The notes under the pieces were generated by a model. It made no database searches. It saw only the letters and a program-made list of their open reading frames with translations, and was not told the DNA's origin. From positions 124,001-188,000 of the forward strand of contig JAYQTS010000002.1 in NCBI GenBank assembly GCA_038147755.1: a stretch of 64,000 bases of DNA, given 5' to 3'. This document shows, piece by piece, positions 47,468 through 55,079 of this stretch. This DNA is from UBA5951 sp012269555. GTDB taxonomy: Bacteria; Pseudomonadota; Alphaproteobacteria; Puniceispirillales; Puniceispirillaceae. How positions within the stretch are numbered: the first letter of the stretch is position 1; each line of letters begins with the position of its first letter. The translations under genes were made by a program, and so were the position numbers.

Positions 47468-47872
47468 GTTGTCCTCCAAAGAGACTTTTCCATCACCTTC
47501 AGCTTCAACGGCATAAATAATTTTTATCTAATAACAACGTCGCCAGTTGCAGCAATCACCAGAGGCAATTCTTATGCTAGAGTTTACAACTCAGATTGAT
47601 AAAAAATCTTTCCAGCCACGCCTGTATCAACTGTTATGCCCATCTTTAAAGATCTCACCCATATACTTGTTTTCCGTTAACCAATGCTCTATTGGCTTGA
47701 TTTTGCCCAATCAATGGCCGATGGGTTTTCTTATTCAGCATTTAAAGTATCCACAACCCTTATTCAGGACTCTGTTGAGGTATTACCGGAAAACGTATCA
47801 GTGCTATTTTGAAAATAGCTTTGGGTTGTTTTCTTCTGAAAAAAATTTCTTGGCATTATCCTGATTAACGTG

Positions 47873-47965
47873 TTAATTTAATCTAAAGTCCTCTGTTTTT
47901 AAACTCACCATACCGGAGGTAGCACCAGAAGCGATAACAACATCATTATCTTTATTTTCATGTGC
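47873..47965 (-). pseudogene. Relic coding segment, unknown family
   Basis: On the minus strand this reads AHENKDNDVVIASGATSGMV and SLKTEDFRLN to a TAA stop. The same frame continues upstream through another in-frame TAA into GILLAKVSEPNR. Amino-acid make-up looks like real protein, but nothing identifies the family. Confidence 0.35.
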
Positions 47966-48871
47966 GGCTTATCTGTTGGGTTCAGACACCTTTGCCAGCA
48001 AAATTCCTTTATATTTTCTGAGCCAATGATGTTATATCGATTTCTACCATCCGAAAATATGATGAAAATCGTCGTTTATTTGCTATCATAACTAACCAAA
48101 AATAAAACAATTACCAGCTTGAGTTGGTGATTTTGCAGTTCCTGCTTGAACTTTCCAACCTGCCCAAAAAGACCCGTGTTTGGCTCTAGTATTGACGCTT
48201 TGTGGACATTTTGAATTAATGGGTATTTTTTAACTCAGCCTGCATTGCTGTGCTTCAGAAACTAGTGTCCATTTTTGTAATATCATTCGTATGGAGAAGA
48301 ATACAAAATTGGTATTGTAAAACATTTTACCATCAGGTCGGTGAATTTTTCGCTTCAACCTCTGCAACCCTTTCTGCTAAAATTATTTTTGGAAGAGCCC
48401 CAATTGAAGAAAGATTTATGTTTTGAAAACATAAGTTCTTTGAAAGTTTAGAGACTGTAACTTAAATAAACGAAGAAACAAATAATAAAAACGAAACTTA
48501 CAAGAAACCTTCAGTAATACGATTTTAAAGAGCCACGTTCTTATAAACATTCAAAGTATTATTCCAGCAATTACTATTTCAAAATCATTTAGAGACAATA
48601 TTGGCAATGTTTCGCAAGATTAGTCAAAAAGGGTTGGCTATCAACAGCTATATTTTATTGCAGCATAAAACTTGTTACACTATGGAAATAATAAAAGAGT
48701 ACTAAGAAAATTCTAGATATTTGACAAATTTAAATGAGTTTGAAATGCCAGTATTATATATCAAAGCAGACTGCAATGTAAGAGATGACTTGTGATGAAG
48801 GTTTGTAGAACTAGATGAGTGTTACATCCATTGAAAAATAACTTTTCATATGTCGGATTTACTAATGTTCC

Positions 48872-49090
48872 CACAATTATGATATCATTGCATCTGAAAG
48901 TGATACAGAAACATTAGAAATCAGCTTTGAAAACATATCTAATAACAAAATTAAATTGAAGTAAAGTGTGGTAAAATTGAATGTAAAGGCAGATTTACAT
49001 CAAACTTTTGATGTTCCCCTTGAATTAACCCTTAAGCATGTTATGACGAGGCCATTTTCCCAGATGAGTTCCAGTGACTCTAAAAGATAA
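48872..49090 (+). pseudogene. Relic coding segment with internal stop
   Basis: One frame reads HNYDIIASESDTETLEISFE then NISNNKIKLK, a TAA at 48962-48964, then SVVKLNVKADLHQTFDVPLE and LTLKHVMTRPFSQMSSS to a TAA at 49088-49090. Sequence on both sides of the stop looks coding and stays in frame. Upstream, MPVLYIKADCNVRDDL (about 48745-48795) may belong to the same gene in another frame. Family unknown. Confidence 0.45.
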
Positions 49091-49191
49091 ATAATAGATG
49101 TGAAGCATTTCAAAAGAAACCAAAATAACGTTTGATTGCAAAGTAACGATATCCCTCAGAAATAACCATAAATTTTATCTAAATTAGAGAA

Positions 49192-49668
49192 CTAAAGAGT
49201 CCAAAAAGGATCTATTTTATTTAAAGTAATTTTGTCACCTTTAAAATGACCAACTGCAGTAAAATCTTTTCTTTTTGGTGAAACAAAAAATTTAGAACTA
49301 AATACTGTCTCTAAATTCAACATTGACAAAATTTGTTCTTTGAGTCTTCATTTGTCCAATCAAAGTCAGTTTCTTGCCATTCATCTATTTCCTTTTGGGA
49401 TAATATTTTATCTAAAAATGCATTTAAGATGTAAAATTGGGGAACCATAAAATTTCATTGTTTTTAAAATTATTTTCATATCTTTCCTCTAAAAAGCCTT
49501 CATAATATGGAAATTTAAAATTATCTGAGTCATCAGCTTTAAAAACTCACCAAATTTACCTTCTATTATTTCATTTGCCACTGATGCTAATTTTTTGAAA
49601 GATTTTGATGCTCTAAACATTTTTATCTTGATCTCAACTTCCATCTCATCTAAAATAATTTCATTCAT
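49192..49668 (-). pseudogene. Hypothetical protein of about 159 residues, three frame breaks
   Basis: From an ATG at 49668 the minus strand reads MNEIILDEMEVEIKIK, then KSFKKLASVANEIIEGKFGE. It continues one frame over as KADDSDNFKFPYYEGFLEER, again as YILNAFLDKILSQKEIDEWQ, and finally as EQILSMLNLETVFSSKFFVS and KDFTAVGHFKGDKITL to a TAG at 49192. Each switch is cured by one extra base in a short run (49541-49545, 49433-49436, 49339-49341). It could therefore be a working gene with consensus deletions or a young pseudogene. I do not recognise the family. It starts 55 bp beyond the left arm of the inverted repeat. Confidence 0.5.
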
Positions 49669-49722
49669 GAATTTTCATCTTCTTGCATACCATCGCTCCC
49701 ACTAGATATCCTTATAAATATA

Positions 49723-50370
49723 CCTGCCACAATCACCACCATTTTTGAACATGGTTTTCTATTAGTTTTTAAAATGAACAGGCTAGGAGATTAAATCACA
49801 GAAAAACATTACGCATCAAATACTTTTACTATTAGATTTATTTTGAATATGTCCTATTACTAAACAACTGAATTCCCTAATGCTTCCACCCATTTGAATA
49901 GGAAGAAATCAGCAGCAGAACATAAATTTTGTTATCAAAATTTGTACATCAGTACGATGATAAATTAACTGTTATCGTGTATAGTAAATGTAACACTGAA
50001 ATGTCTTATTCATAATAAATGAAATATTCATTAATAATGAAACACATAGGGTGACCCCTGCCTATCATAGCACTCATTACTGTTTATAAGGTCCCCAGTC
50101 ATCTGCTCAGATTAGTGCATGTTATCAGACCCATCTGGACTTAGTGATTGTACAAAACATGGCAAAAGTAGCTTCATGACTAACTTTGGTTCAAAGGTTT
50201 GAAGTCATGAGAGTGTTTCATGCTCTGTAGAAGAAGTAATAGTTCAATCAGTATAATTTTGATAGTAAAAATAGATGATGCCAAATGTCTTCATGATTTA
50301 ATCTGAAAGATTTGTTCATTTTAAAAGCTAATAGAAAACCATGTTCAAAAATTGCGTTGAATGTGGCAGG
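49723..50370. repeat. Diverged inverted repeat (outer arms 58 bp, 53/58 identical)
   Basis: The minus strand of 49723-49780 and the plus strand of 50313-50370 match at 53 of 58 positions, both starting TGTTCATTTTAAAA and ending TGTGGCAGG. Homology stops sharply outside. Inward it continues more weakly (shared TGATTTAATCT, ATAGTAAAA, AGTAATAG, GTACAAA, TTCAAA in the same order), so the arms may reach about 250 bp each. No clear target-site duplication flanks it. It may be a decayed mobile element or two diverging copies of one gene start. Confidence 0.6.
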
Positions 50371-50515
50371 ATTGAAGGTAATTACTGATAGGAAGAGTGA
50401 TATATTTCACCATCATAAAAATCTCATTGATAAGTCCGTTCTGGTTTTATCGTTGGGGCATTCAATAAACTTAAAGCACAAAAGGAGAGATTTCCATCCG
50501 GCTCAAAAAAGCTAA
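50312..50515 (+). CDS. Small open frame crossing the right repeat arm, doubtful
   Basis: 67 codons from a TTG; reads FILKANRKPCSKIALNVAGL then KVITDRKSDIFHHHKNLID. The first part lies in the right arm of the inverted repeat, and the left arm reads the related LKTNRKPCSKMVVIVAG in the matching frame. That the frame is conserved between arms gives some support for past coding. There is no good ribosome-binding site. Probably a relic. Confidence 0.25.
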   Translation: MFILKANRKPCSKIALNVAGLKVITDRKSDIFHHHKNLIDKSVLVLSLGHSINLKHKRRDFHPAQKS

Positions 50516-50865
50516 AGATCAATTTTTTAATGTGCCGTATAAGATTATTATAGGACCAGATATAAAGCTTTCATTCAACCTTCCTTTGGCCGTTTTAGTT
50601 ATCGGGATTTAGCCTCTTTATCTTGAATTAGGAGCTAATTTTATTTTGACTGAGACCGAGAAACTCTCTGCATTATTCAAACGATATATAAACGCCAGTT
50701 AGAACAAGTTGGATTGTTCATTTTTTATTCAATTTGTAATGACTAGTTGTTTTTGCAGAACAAGAAACACATTAATTGAGTTTTTGCCTACAGCAATCTC
50801 TGATAATATTTGTAGGACCTCTAAACTTGCTATGTATTAAACTTTTTTAAGTTTGAATTTTGTCA

Positions 50866-50967
50866 ATGGCCTTAGATAAAATCAATCATCTTGAGGGCCT
50901 AAAGCAACTGACTCAATATAAACGTTCAAGTACCTTTTCCGAGGAATTTCCAGCATTACCTGTGTGA
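50866..50967 (+). CDS. Short open frame of 33 codons, doubtful
   Basis: Reads MALDKINHLEGLKQLTQYKR then SSTFSEEFPALPV. The composition is protein-like and it begins with ATG, but there is no ribosome-binding site and it stands alone among relics. It may be the end of a broken gene. Confidence 0.2.
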   Translation: MALDKINHLEGLKQLTQYKRSSTFSEEFPALPV

Positions 50968-51169
50968 AAAGCCACAAATTGTCAAAGTGCGTTAGATTGT
51001 GGCATCTCTGTTTGGTAGATTATAACATTGTCAATCAAGAGATGAAACCATGCACACCATTACAAAAATCGCAGTGGTATCCATTCTCGCTCTGTTTGCT
51101 ATCAGGAAGATAGTTAGTATTTCTAAGGCATAGGAGACAGAGAGAGAATGTGGTGGGATAGGAAAAGAT

Positions 51170-51517
51170 ATGAGATTTGGACGTAAGATTTTAGGAATCT
51201 TGTTTATGGTTGGGATTGTATTCTTTATCATGACAACTTTAAACTTAAACTATTTCTTTCACTTGGACGCCTTACTATTAGTCACCATTGGAACTATCGG
51301 ATATGCTTTGGCTAATACTCATAGCAAAACAATTATTGCTAACATTGGTGATGGAGCCGTTTATTTTGGTTGGATAGGTGTGTTGATAGCTGCCATAACC
51401 ATAGCATCTAATGGATTTATGCATAATAAATTAGAAGATTTAGGTCCAGCTGTTGCAATGATGCTTCATCCGCTTCTTTATGGCTACTTTGCCCGTTTGA
51501 TTACCAAAGTTCTGTAG
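51170..51517 (+). CDS. Small four-span membrane protein, MotA/ExbB-like
   Basis: 115 residues, first intact gene after the gene-free stretch. Four hydrophobic segments at about 7-25, 30-48, 62-82 and 93-111. The second has the LDALLLVTIGTIGYALA pattern and the last LGPAVAMMLHPLLYGYFARL, reminiscent of the MotA/TolQ/ExbB channel core (xPSLLIVxGGT and GxAxxTTLYG). The large cytoplasmic loop of MotA is reduced to about 12 residues. It starts with ATG behind AGGAAAAG. No partner (MotB, ExbD) is nearby. The similarity is weak and the function unknown. Confidence 0.5.
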   Translation: MRFGRKILGILFMVGIVFFIMTTLNLNYFFHLDALLLVTIGTIGYALANTHSKTIIANIGDGAVYFGWIGVLIAAITIASNGFMHNKLEDLGPAVAMMLHPLLYGYFARLITKVL

Positions 51518-51960
51518 TTTATTAACCCCATTTGACTCCCACACCCCCAATTATTGCACACCTCAAATATACATATCCACTATAGGGGGTATGTCCCATG
51601 CATAGGGGTATATGTGTAAGACATATAATGTGTATTAAAGATTAATACTTTATCATTAATAGGTATCTTATTTATTAAGGCTTATTCCATTACCCGAAGA
51701 TTTTTAAGTGACTCCATTTAAGAGTCATACAGACTCACTAATACCTTCACAGTACTCAACATCATATGCTTACACACAACCTGTCAGTGACTCATTTAAA
51801 ACTGATGTACAAACATGTAATGAGTCATTGAATATTGCTTATGTCTCATTAATGCTGTATAATTAAATGGCAAACATCAACTGTGGGGTTTCTACAAACT
51901 GTACACTATAGACAAACTACTTTGTGCCTATTGACATGAACTGGCACTTAGATAAACTGT
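51518..51960. other. Intergenic stretch with GANTC cluster
   Basis: No convincing gene. Five GANTC sites fall within 51710-51826, described separately. Otherwise AT-rich with several short repeats of GACTCA/TGAGTC. Confidence 0.4.
51710..51826. promoter_or_regulatory. Cluster of five GANTC (CcrM-type) sites
   Basis: GANTC occurs at 51710, 51722, 51732, 51789 and 51822, with a sixth at 51534. About one per 300 bp is expected at this base composition. Several are in the wider context TGACTC or GAGTCA. In alphaproteobacteria GANTC is methylated by CcrM and clusters can mark cell-cycle-regulated promoters. Whether this one is regulatory is unknown. Confidence 0.4.
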
Positions 51961-51963
51961 TGA

Positions 51964-52128
51964 TTATTCCTTTGTATTTGGTACATTTGTAAGCGTTTGA
52001 CTTACAGCGAAATATGCAAAGACCAACGCAAATAACGCTATAAATATAAGAGACACACGTTGCTTGTTACGCTTAGTTTTTGAAGATGAGTCATAGGTAT
52101 GAAACGCATTGGATTTATAGGGAAACAT
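51964..52128 (-). CDS. Micro membrane protein, 54 residues
   Basis: On the minus strand MFPYKSNAFHTYDSSSKTKR is followed by a basic stretch and one hydrophobic span (VSLIFIALFALVFAYFAV, about residues 27-44), then a short polar tail. The start lies directly after the stop of another membrane-type frame (52129 to about 52275, with FIAFILAIVIFYIGGRVNSK). That frame has no normal start codon. If both are real they form a two-gene unit. Family unknown. Confidence 0.45.
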   Translation of the reverse strand: MFPYKSNAFHTYDSSSKTKRNKQRVSLIFIALFALVFAYFAVSQTLTNVPNTKE

Positions 52129-52511
52129 TCAGCCAGTCCTTAACTTAGAATTAACACGTCCCCCAATATAGAATATCACTATTGCTAAAATAAAAGCAAT
52201 AAAACAATAGTACGATATGCATATTATAACAAAAATTATAGATTTATCCCCTCGTACTACTCGATATCGTAGAGGTATTTTTTTTCAACGCTAAAGAACC
52301 AACAATAAATGTTGACTAAACGCGCATGCGAAGAATTGTATCAGTACCTTGTTTACATGAACGATTATATATAAGCGTTTTTAGCCTAAATAAGTAGCAA
52401 AAGACCTTATCATGCACTTAACATTGACCTAAAATTTAATGCGTGTGAATTTAAGCTGATACTTTGCAGATATTTAAACAAACATTTTTATTATTGAGGG
52501 AGAAAATTCAA

Positions 52512-52841
52512 ATGGGTTTGCATGAAAAATTAAATAAGTGCCTGTCTGATAGAGACGTTAAAAGCTATTTAGATTTGTTACATGATGATTTTACAGTTGT
52601 GTTTCATAAATCAGGTAACTCTTTTAATAAAGAAGAATGGTCATCTATGGTAACAGGAATGATGGAGAATGATAAATTCGTTCAAGAATCTTCTCGACTT
52701 GTATATGAGAATGATGAAATTTTAGTTGACCACAGCTTTATGTCCTATCCAGATAATTCAAGAGAAGCAGTGATGTTAGTTGCTATGATTAAAGATGGTA
52801 AGATAATAAAAATGGAAACAGGAGCGACTTTACTTGATTAG
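52512..52841 (+). CDS. NTF2/SnoaL-like protein, copy A
   Basis: 109 residues, cytosolic, with the cone-shaped NTF2-like fold expected from MGLHEKLNKCLSDRDVKSYL (first helix), LLHDDFTVVFHKSG and LVYENDEILVDHSFM. The frame extends to 52464, but the ATG at 52512, behind GAGGGAG, is the proper start. It is a paralogue of the protein at 61756-62085, with identical length and shared YEN..ILV.H, SR.AVM.V and ETG.T.L. No catalytic residue can be named; the fold hosts enzymes and binding proteins alike. Confidence 0.7.
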   Translation: MGLHEKLNKCLSDRDVKSYLDLLHDDFTVVFHKSGNSFNKEEWSSMVTGMMENDKFVQESSRLVYENDEILVDHSFMSYPDNSREAVMLVAMIKDGKIIKMETGATLLD

Positions 52842-52947
52842 AAAAAATATTGACTGTTTAGTATATTATTATTTTTTTTAAAATATTTATTGTCCAAATT
52901 GATAAAAAAAGTGGTTTTTTAGTAGGTAGAATTTTATACTTGTCGTT

Positions 52948-52975
52948 TTGACATCTATGAATTGTTGCGTACTAT
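52948..52975 (+). promoter_or_regulatory. Sigma-70-type promoter for the gene at 53034
   Basis: TTGACA (52948-52953, full consensus), a 16-bp spacer and TACTAT (52970-52975). It leaves a leader of about 50 nt before the ATG at 53034. Confidence 0.5.
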
Positions 52976-53033
52976 TAAAGAAATACATACGTATTAGTAT
53001 GAAACAAAAAATTAGTTTATTTTGAGGTCAAAA

Positions 53034-53402
53034 ATGAATACAGCGCAGGATAGAGCAAACAGAATAAGTTCGTGGTCTGCGAGAAGTAGGGACCTTCTCT
53101 GGATTATGACTACGGTAATTTTGTCTCATCTAGTTCTTATTACAATAATAGGATTTGAGTTAACAAATGCATTTATTCCAGCAAGCGTTTACCTGGTTTT
53201 TATGACTATCATGGGAATAATGGGCAGCTTGGATGCTATGGATGATATTGCTGTTCAAGCGGATGATGCAGATGATGAGGAAAAACAAACAAAAGCATGG
53301 AAACGCTTTAATGAAACTCAATGGGTTGGATTTAAGGGCTTGCTGATAGGGTGGTTTGCTCTCACCGCGTTAGCAGAACTTTATGTTATGTGGTTAGCCT
53401 AA
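53034..53402 (+). CDS. Hypothetical membrane protein, three hydrophobic spans
   Basis: 122 residues, not recognised. N-terminal polar region (NTAQDRANRISSWSARSRD), spans at about 23-43, 49-66 and 98-118, and between spans two and three a very acidic loop (DDIAVQADDADDEEKQTKAW). ATG 53034 lies 7 bp after GAGG and is preferred to the TTG at 53022. It has its own promoter. A micro membrane protein follows after 29 bp, perhaps cotranscribed. Confidence 0.6.
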   Translation: MNTAQDRANRISSWSARSRDLLWIMTTVILSHLVLITIIGFELTNAFIPASVYLVFMTIMGIMGSLDAMDDIAVQADDADDEEKQTKAWKRFNETQWVGFKGLLIGWFALTALAELYVMWLA

Positions 53403-53431
53403 AATTAATAAATAATTTATTGGAATAATAA

Positions 53432-53518
53432 ATGAACCTAAGATTTCGTAGATTACTTTTATGGACTGCGCTCGTGCTATGGGGTGCATTCGCATTTAGA
53501 GAATATTTACCATTTTAG
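53432..53518 (+). CDS. Micro membrane protein, 28 residues
   Basis: Reads MNLRFRRLLLWTALVLWGAF then AFREYLPF. A basic N-terminus precedes one short hydrophobic span, which predicts an inner-membrane peptide. It is 29 bp after the gene at 53034-53402, with GGAATAA upstream. Too short for homology judgement. Confidence 0.4.
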   Translation: MNLRFRRLLLWTALVLWGAFAFREYLPF

Positions 53519-53888
53519 ATATTACATTTATAAATAATAATATTTATATTTTTAGGTTTTAGCAAAATTTTGTTTCATCAAATCTTGGGAAATATAAAAA
53601 AAGTGTGTGTCTCAATTATTCCTGCACGGGTATATCTCCTGTAGGTACGTGTTTGGGGCTTAAATGTAAATTGCCAAGGCGAGTAGTATATCACCACTAT
53701 TTTCTTTAAGCACGAAAATTGAAGCCTCTGAACTTAAGAGAGGTGTTCCTATAATATTTGTTGAATAATATTTCTTATGGTATTTAGAAGTTATAAATTA
53801 TAGTTTACAGCCTGAAAAAGCTAGTTCGCTAAGATAAGCCAACAATATAAAAGGTTTTTTGATTATTTAAGTAAACTGGAATTTAGTT
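53519..53888. other. Intergenic stretch of 370 bp
   Basis: No gene is supported. One frame near 53680-53765 reads IAKASSISPLFSLSTKIEAS then ELKRGVPIIFVE, which might be a relic, but it is broken upstream and has no start. Confidence 0.3.
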
Positions 53889-54008
53889 ATGTCATCCAAG
53901 TATTTCTTACTTTTTATAATTATTTTATTTATCTCTATTTTTATTTTACGAATATATGGTTTTAATGAACGTAATCATCAACTTATTTCTATCATGAATG
54001 GAGGATGA
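53889..54008 (+). CDS. Micro membrane protein, 39 residues
   Basis: Reads MSSKYFLLFIIILFISIFIL then RIYGFNERNHQLISIMNGG. One strongly hydrophobic span at residues 5-20 followed by a polar tail. CTGGA lies about 10 bp upstream of the ATG. Family unknown. Confidence 0.4.
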   Translation: MSSKYFLLFIIILFISIFILRIYGFNERNHQLISIMNGG

Positions 54009-54072
54009 ATATTAATAAGCAAACTTATAGTATATTCGGTTTGATAACAAAAAAATTAAACTATTTTGTTTT

Positions 54073-54237
54073 TTAGTAAAAGAAAGTAAATAGGATTTTA
54101 TAGAAGTAGAACCTATAGCTGTTAATCATTCCTTGAATGTCGAATATAATTATGGCTGCTAATATAAAAAATATAGAAATTAATATATAAGGAATAGCCC
54201 TTTTAATTTTACGAAGCTTTGCCCTGATTTTTCTCAT
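54073..54237 (-). CDS. Micro membrane protein, 54 residues, coupled to zinc-ribbon gene
   Basis: On the minus strand MRKIRAKLRKIKRAIPYILI begins with seven or more basic residues, then one hydrophobic span (about residues 16-35), then an aromatic tail ending YKILFTFFY. Its ATG overlaps the TGA of the upstream zinc-ribbon gene (ATGA, 54234-54237), the usual mark of coupled translation. Family unknown. Confidence 0.5.
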   Translation of the reverse strand: MRKIRAKLRKIKRAIPYILISIFFILAAIIIFDIQGMINSYRFYFYKILFTFFY

Positions 54238-54416
54238 TTAGAAGAGGAAATATGTTTCGTTTCACATACTTCCCCTGAACAACACTCCAAAATATTACAC
54301 TTACAATAGGCGCATTGTTCATGACCATGAACTATTATCATCGTCCACGGTGCATGACACCTAGGACATTTATAATTATCTTTGGAGGGTAATGGGGGAG
54401 TAAAAGCAAGAACCAT
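54234..54416 (-). CDS. Small zinc-ribbon protein, 60 residues
   Basis: Two CxxC knuckles are visible, YKCPRCHAPW (residues about 16-25) and QCAYCKCNILECCSGEVCET (about 34-53), with HGHEQ between. This predicts one structural zinc, possibly more given the extra cysteines. The spacing resembles small uncharacterised proteobacterial zinc-ribbon proteins. A basic single-span membrane protein is coupled directly downstream. No ribosome-binding site is obvious upstream of the ATG at 54416. Function unknown. Confidence 0.6.
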   Translation of the reverse strand: MVLAFTPPLPSKDNYKCPRCHAPWTMIIVHGHEQCAYCKCNILECCSGEVCETKHISSSK

Positions 54417-54620
54417 AACATTAGATTATCAAAAAATGAGAAAGAAACAATAATGTTTTTCAAGATATTTTTTTTAATTTGAGAAGAAGTTATTTTTAAA
54501 TTTTTCTGAAAAAATGAACAAGTTTAAAACCTTGAAAATTATTTGAAAAGGAAAGAATGATTTATTTTTTATAATTATTTAATAGTTATTTAAACTCCTA
54601 TTAGGTGGGGTGTTTCCTTT

Positions 54621-54635
54621 TGGCATAAGTCTTGC
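54621..54635 (+). promoter_or_regulatory. Sigma-54-type (-24/-12) promoter
   Basis: TGGCATAAGTCTTGC has the invariant GG and GC separated by exactly 10 bases and matches TGGCAC-N5-TTGC at all but one listed position. Start of transcription would be near 54647. An intrinsic terminator follows only about 60 bp later. I did not identify an rpoN or activator gene in this window. Confidence 0.5.
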
Positions 54636-54646
54636 TTCTTTAAAAA

Positions 54647-54725
54647 ATTATTTTTCTCCGGTGGCGTAATTTTGACGTTGCATTTATTCCTCCATTGACT
54701 TTAGCCCCCTTGGGGGGTCTTTTTA
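54647..54725 (+). ncRNA. Candidate small RNA of about 80 nt with anti-Shine-Dalgarno motif
   Basis: Lies between the sigma-54-type promoter and a strong terminator and has no open frame. It carries TTCTCCGG and TTATTCCTCCATT, the second complementary to a GGAGGAATAA ribosome-binding region. Exposed CCUCC motifs are used by several alphaproteobacterial small RNAs to block translation. The ends and the function are inferred. Confidence 0.4.
54705..54725 (+). terminator. Intrinsic terminator of the candidate small RNA
   Basis: CCCCC (54705-54709), loop TTG, GGGGG (54713-54717), followed by GTCTTTTTA. The stem contrasts strongly with the AT-rich surroundings. Confidence 0.7.
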
Positions 54726-54797
54726 TGCAAGCGTCTTCTTCAAATTTAGTATTCAATCAAAATTAAAATTTTATCGCAAAACGCTAAAGGAGAAAGG

Positions 54798-54908
54798 ATT
54801 ATTCATTTTAATGACGGTAGTCTAACTTCTCATGTTAAAATGCGTCAGTCCGCATACATTGCTCATGTAGTTAAGCTTCCGGTCCTTTTTAAGGATCTCA
54901 GAATTTAA
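54798..54908 (+). CDS. Possible micro-ORF with non-standard start, doubtful
   Basis: Reads IIHFNDGSLTSHVKMRQSAY then IAHVVKLPVLFKDLRI to a TAA. It follows AAAGGAG at 54786-54792, but the first in-frame codons there are ATT; the only nearby ATG (54811) is out of frame and stops after four codons. The sequence looks protein-like. It may use ATT or hide an indel. Confidence 0.25.
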   Translation: MIHFNDGSLTSHVKMRQSAYIAHVVKLPVLFKDLRI

Positions 54909-54953
54909 AATTAAATAACATATTTGTTACAACAAGTTTGCTTGGGTAGTCGT

Positions 54954-55079
54954 TTAATGTAGGAGAAGCATATCAACAACAACCCAAGCTGTAATGACCA
55001 CAGCGTATATTTTAAGCCATAAATAGGAGGTTCTTATTCGCTGTGGCGACGACATTCCATTTGTTAATCTATCAAACAT
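54954..55079 (-). CDS. Micro membrane protein, 41 residues
   Basis: On the minus strand MFDRLTNGMSSPQRIRTSYL leads into one hydrophobic span (WLKIYAVVITAWVVVDMLLL, about residues 21-40) at the very C-terminus, the layout of a tail-anchored peptide. There is no strong ribosome-binding site; an internal ATG at residue 9 is a possible start. Family unknown. Confidence 0.4.
   Translation of the reverse strand: MFDRLTNGMSSPQRIRTSYLWLKIYAVVITAWVVVDMLLLH

Larger units (their letters stand above)
47468..51100. other. About 3.6 kb with no intact gene; coding relics on both strands
   Basis: No open frame longer than about 100 codons is believable here. Short protein-like segments are visible, for example on the minus strand IGALPKIILAERVAEVEAKN (about 48340-48400) and KHGSFWAGWKVQAGTAKSPT (about 48120-48190). 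Other segments are listed separately. They are separated by stops and frame changes. I could not identify a family. I read this as decayed accessory DNA, perhaps with added consensus indels. Confidence 0.6.

Noticed and set aside
47547..47864. A 105-codon open frame on the plus strand.
   Set aside because: No ribosome-binding site and an odd composition. The minus strand of the same DNA shows protein-like relic segments, so this is probably their shadow.
47468..51100. A giant structured RNA (such as GOLLD or ROOL types, which can lie near tRNAs).
   Set aside because: Too many protein-like segments on both strands, and I could not find a repeated hairpin architecture. A covariance-model search would settle it.
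51518..52460. A replication origin in the AT-rich gap with GANTC sites.
   Set aside because: No cluster of TTATCCACA-type DnaA boxes was seen, and dnaA, hemE or parAB are not nearby.
54005..54075. A 23-codon frame starting in GGAGGATGAATATT.
   Set aside because: The Shine-Dalgarno touches the ATG with no spacing, and the peptide has no features.
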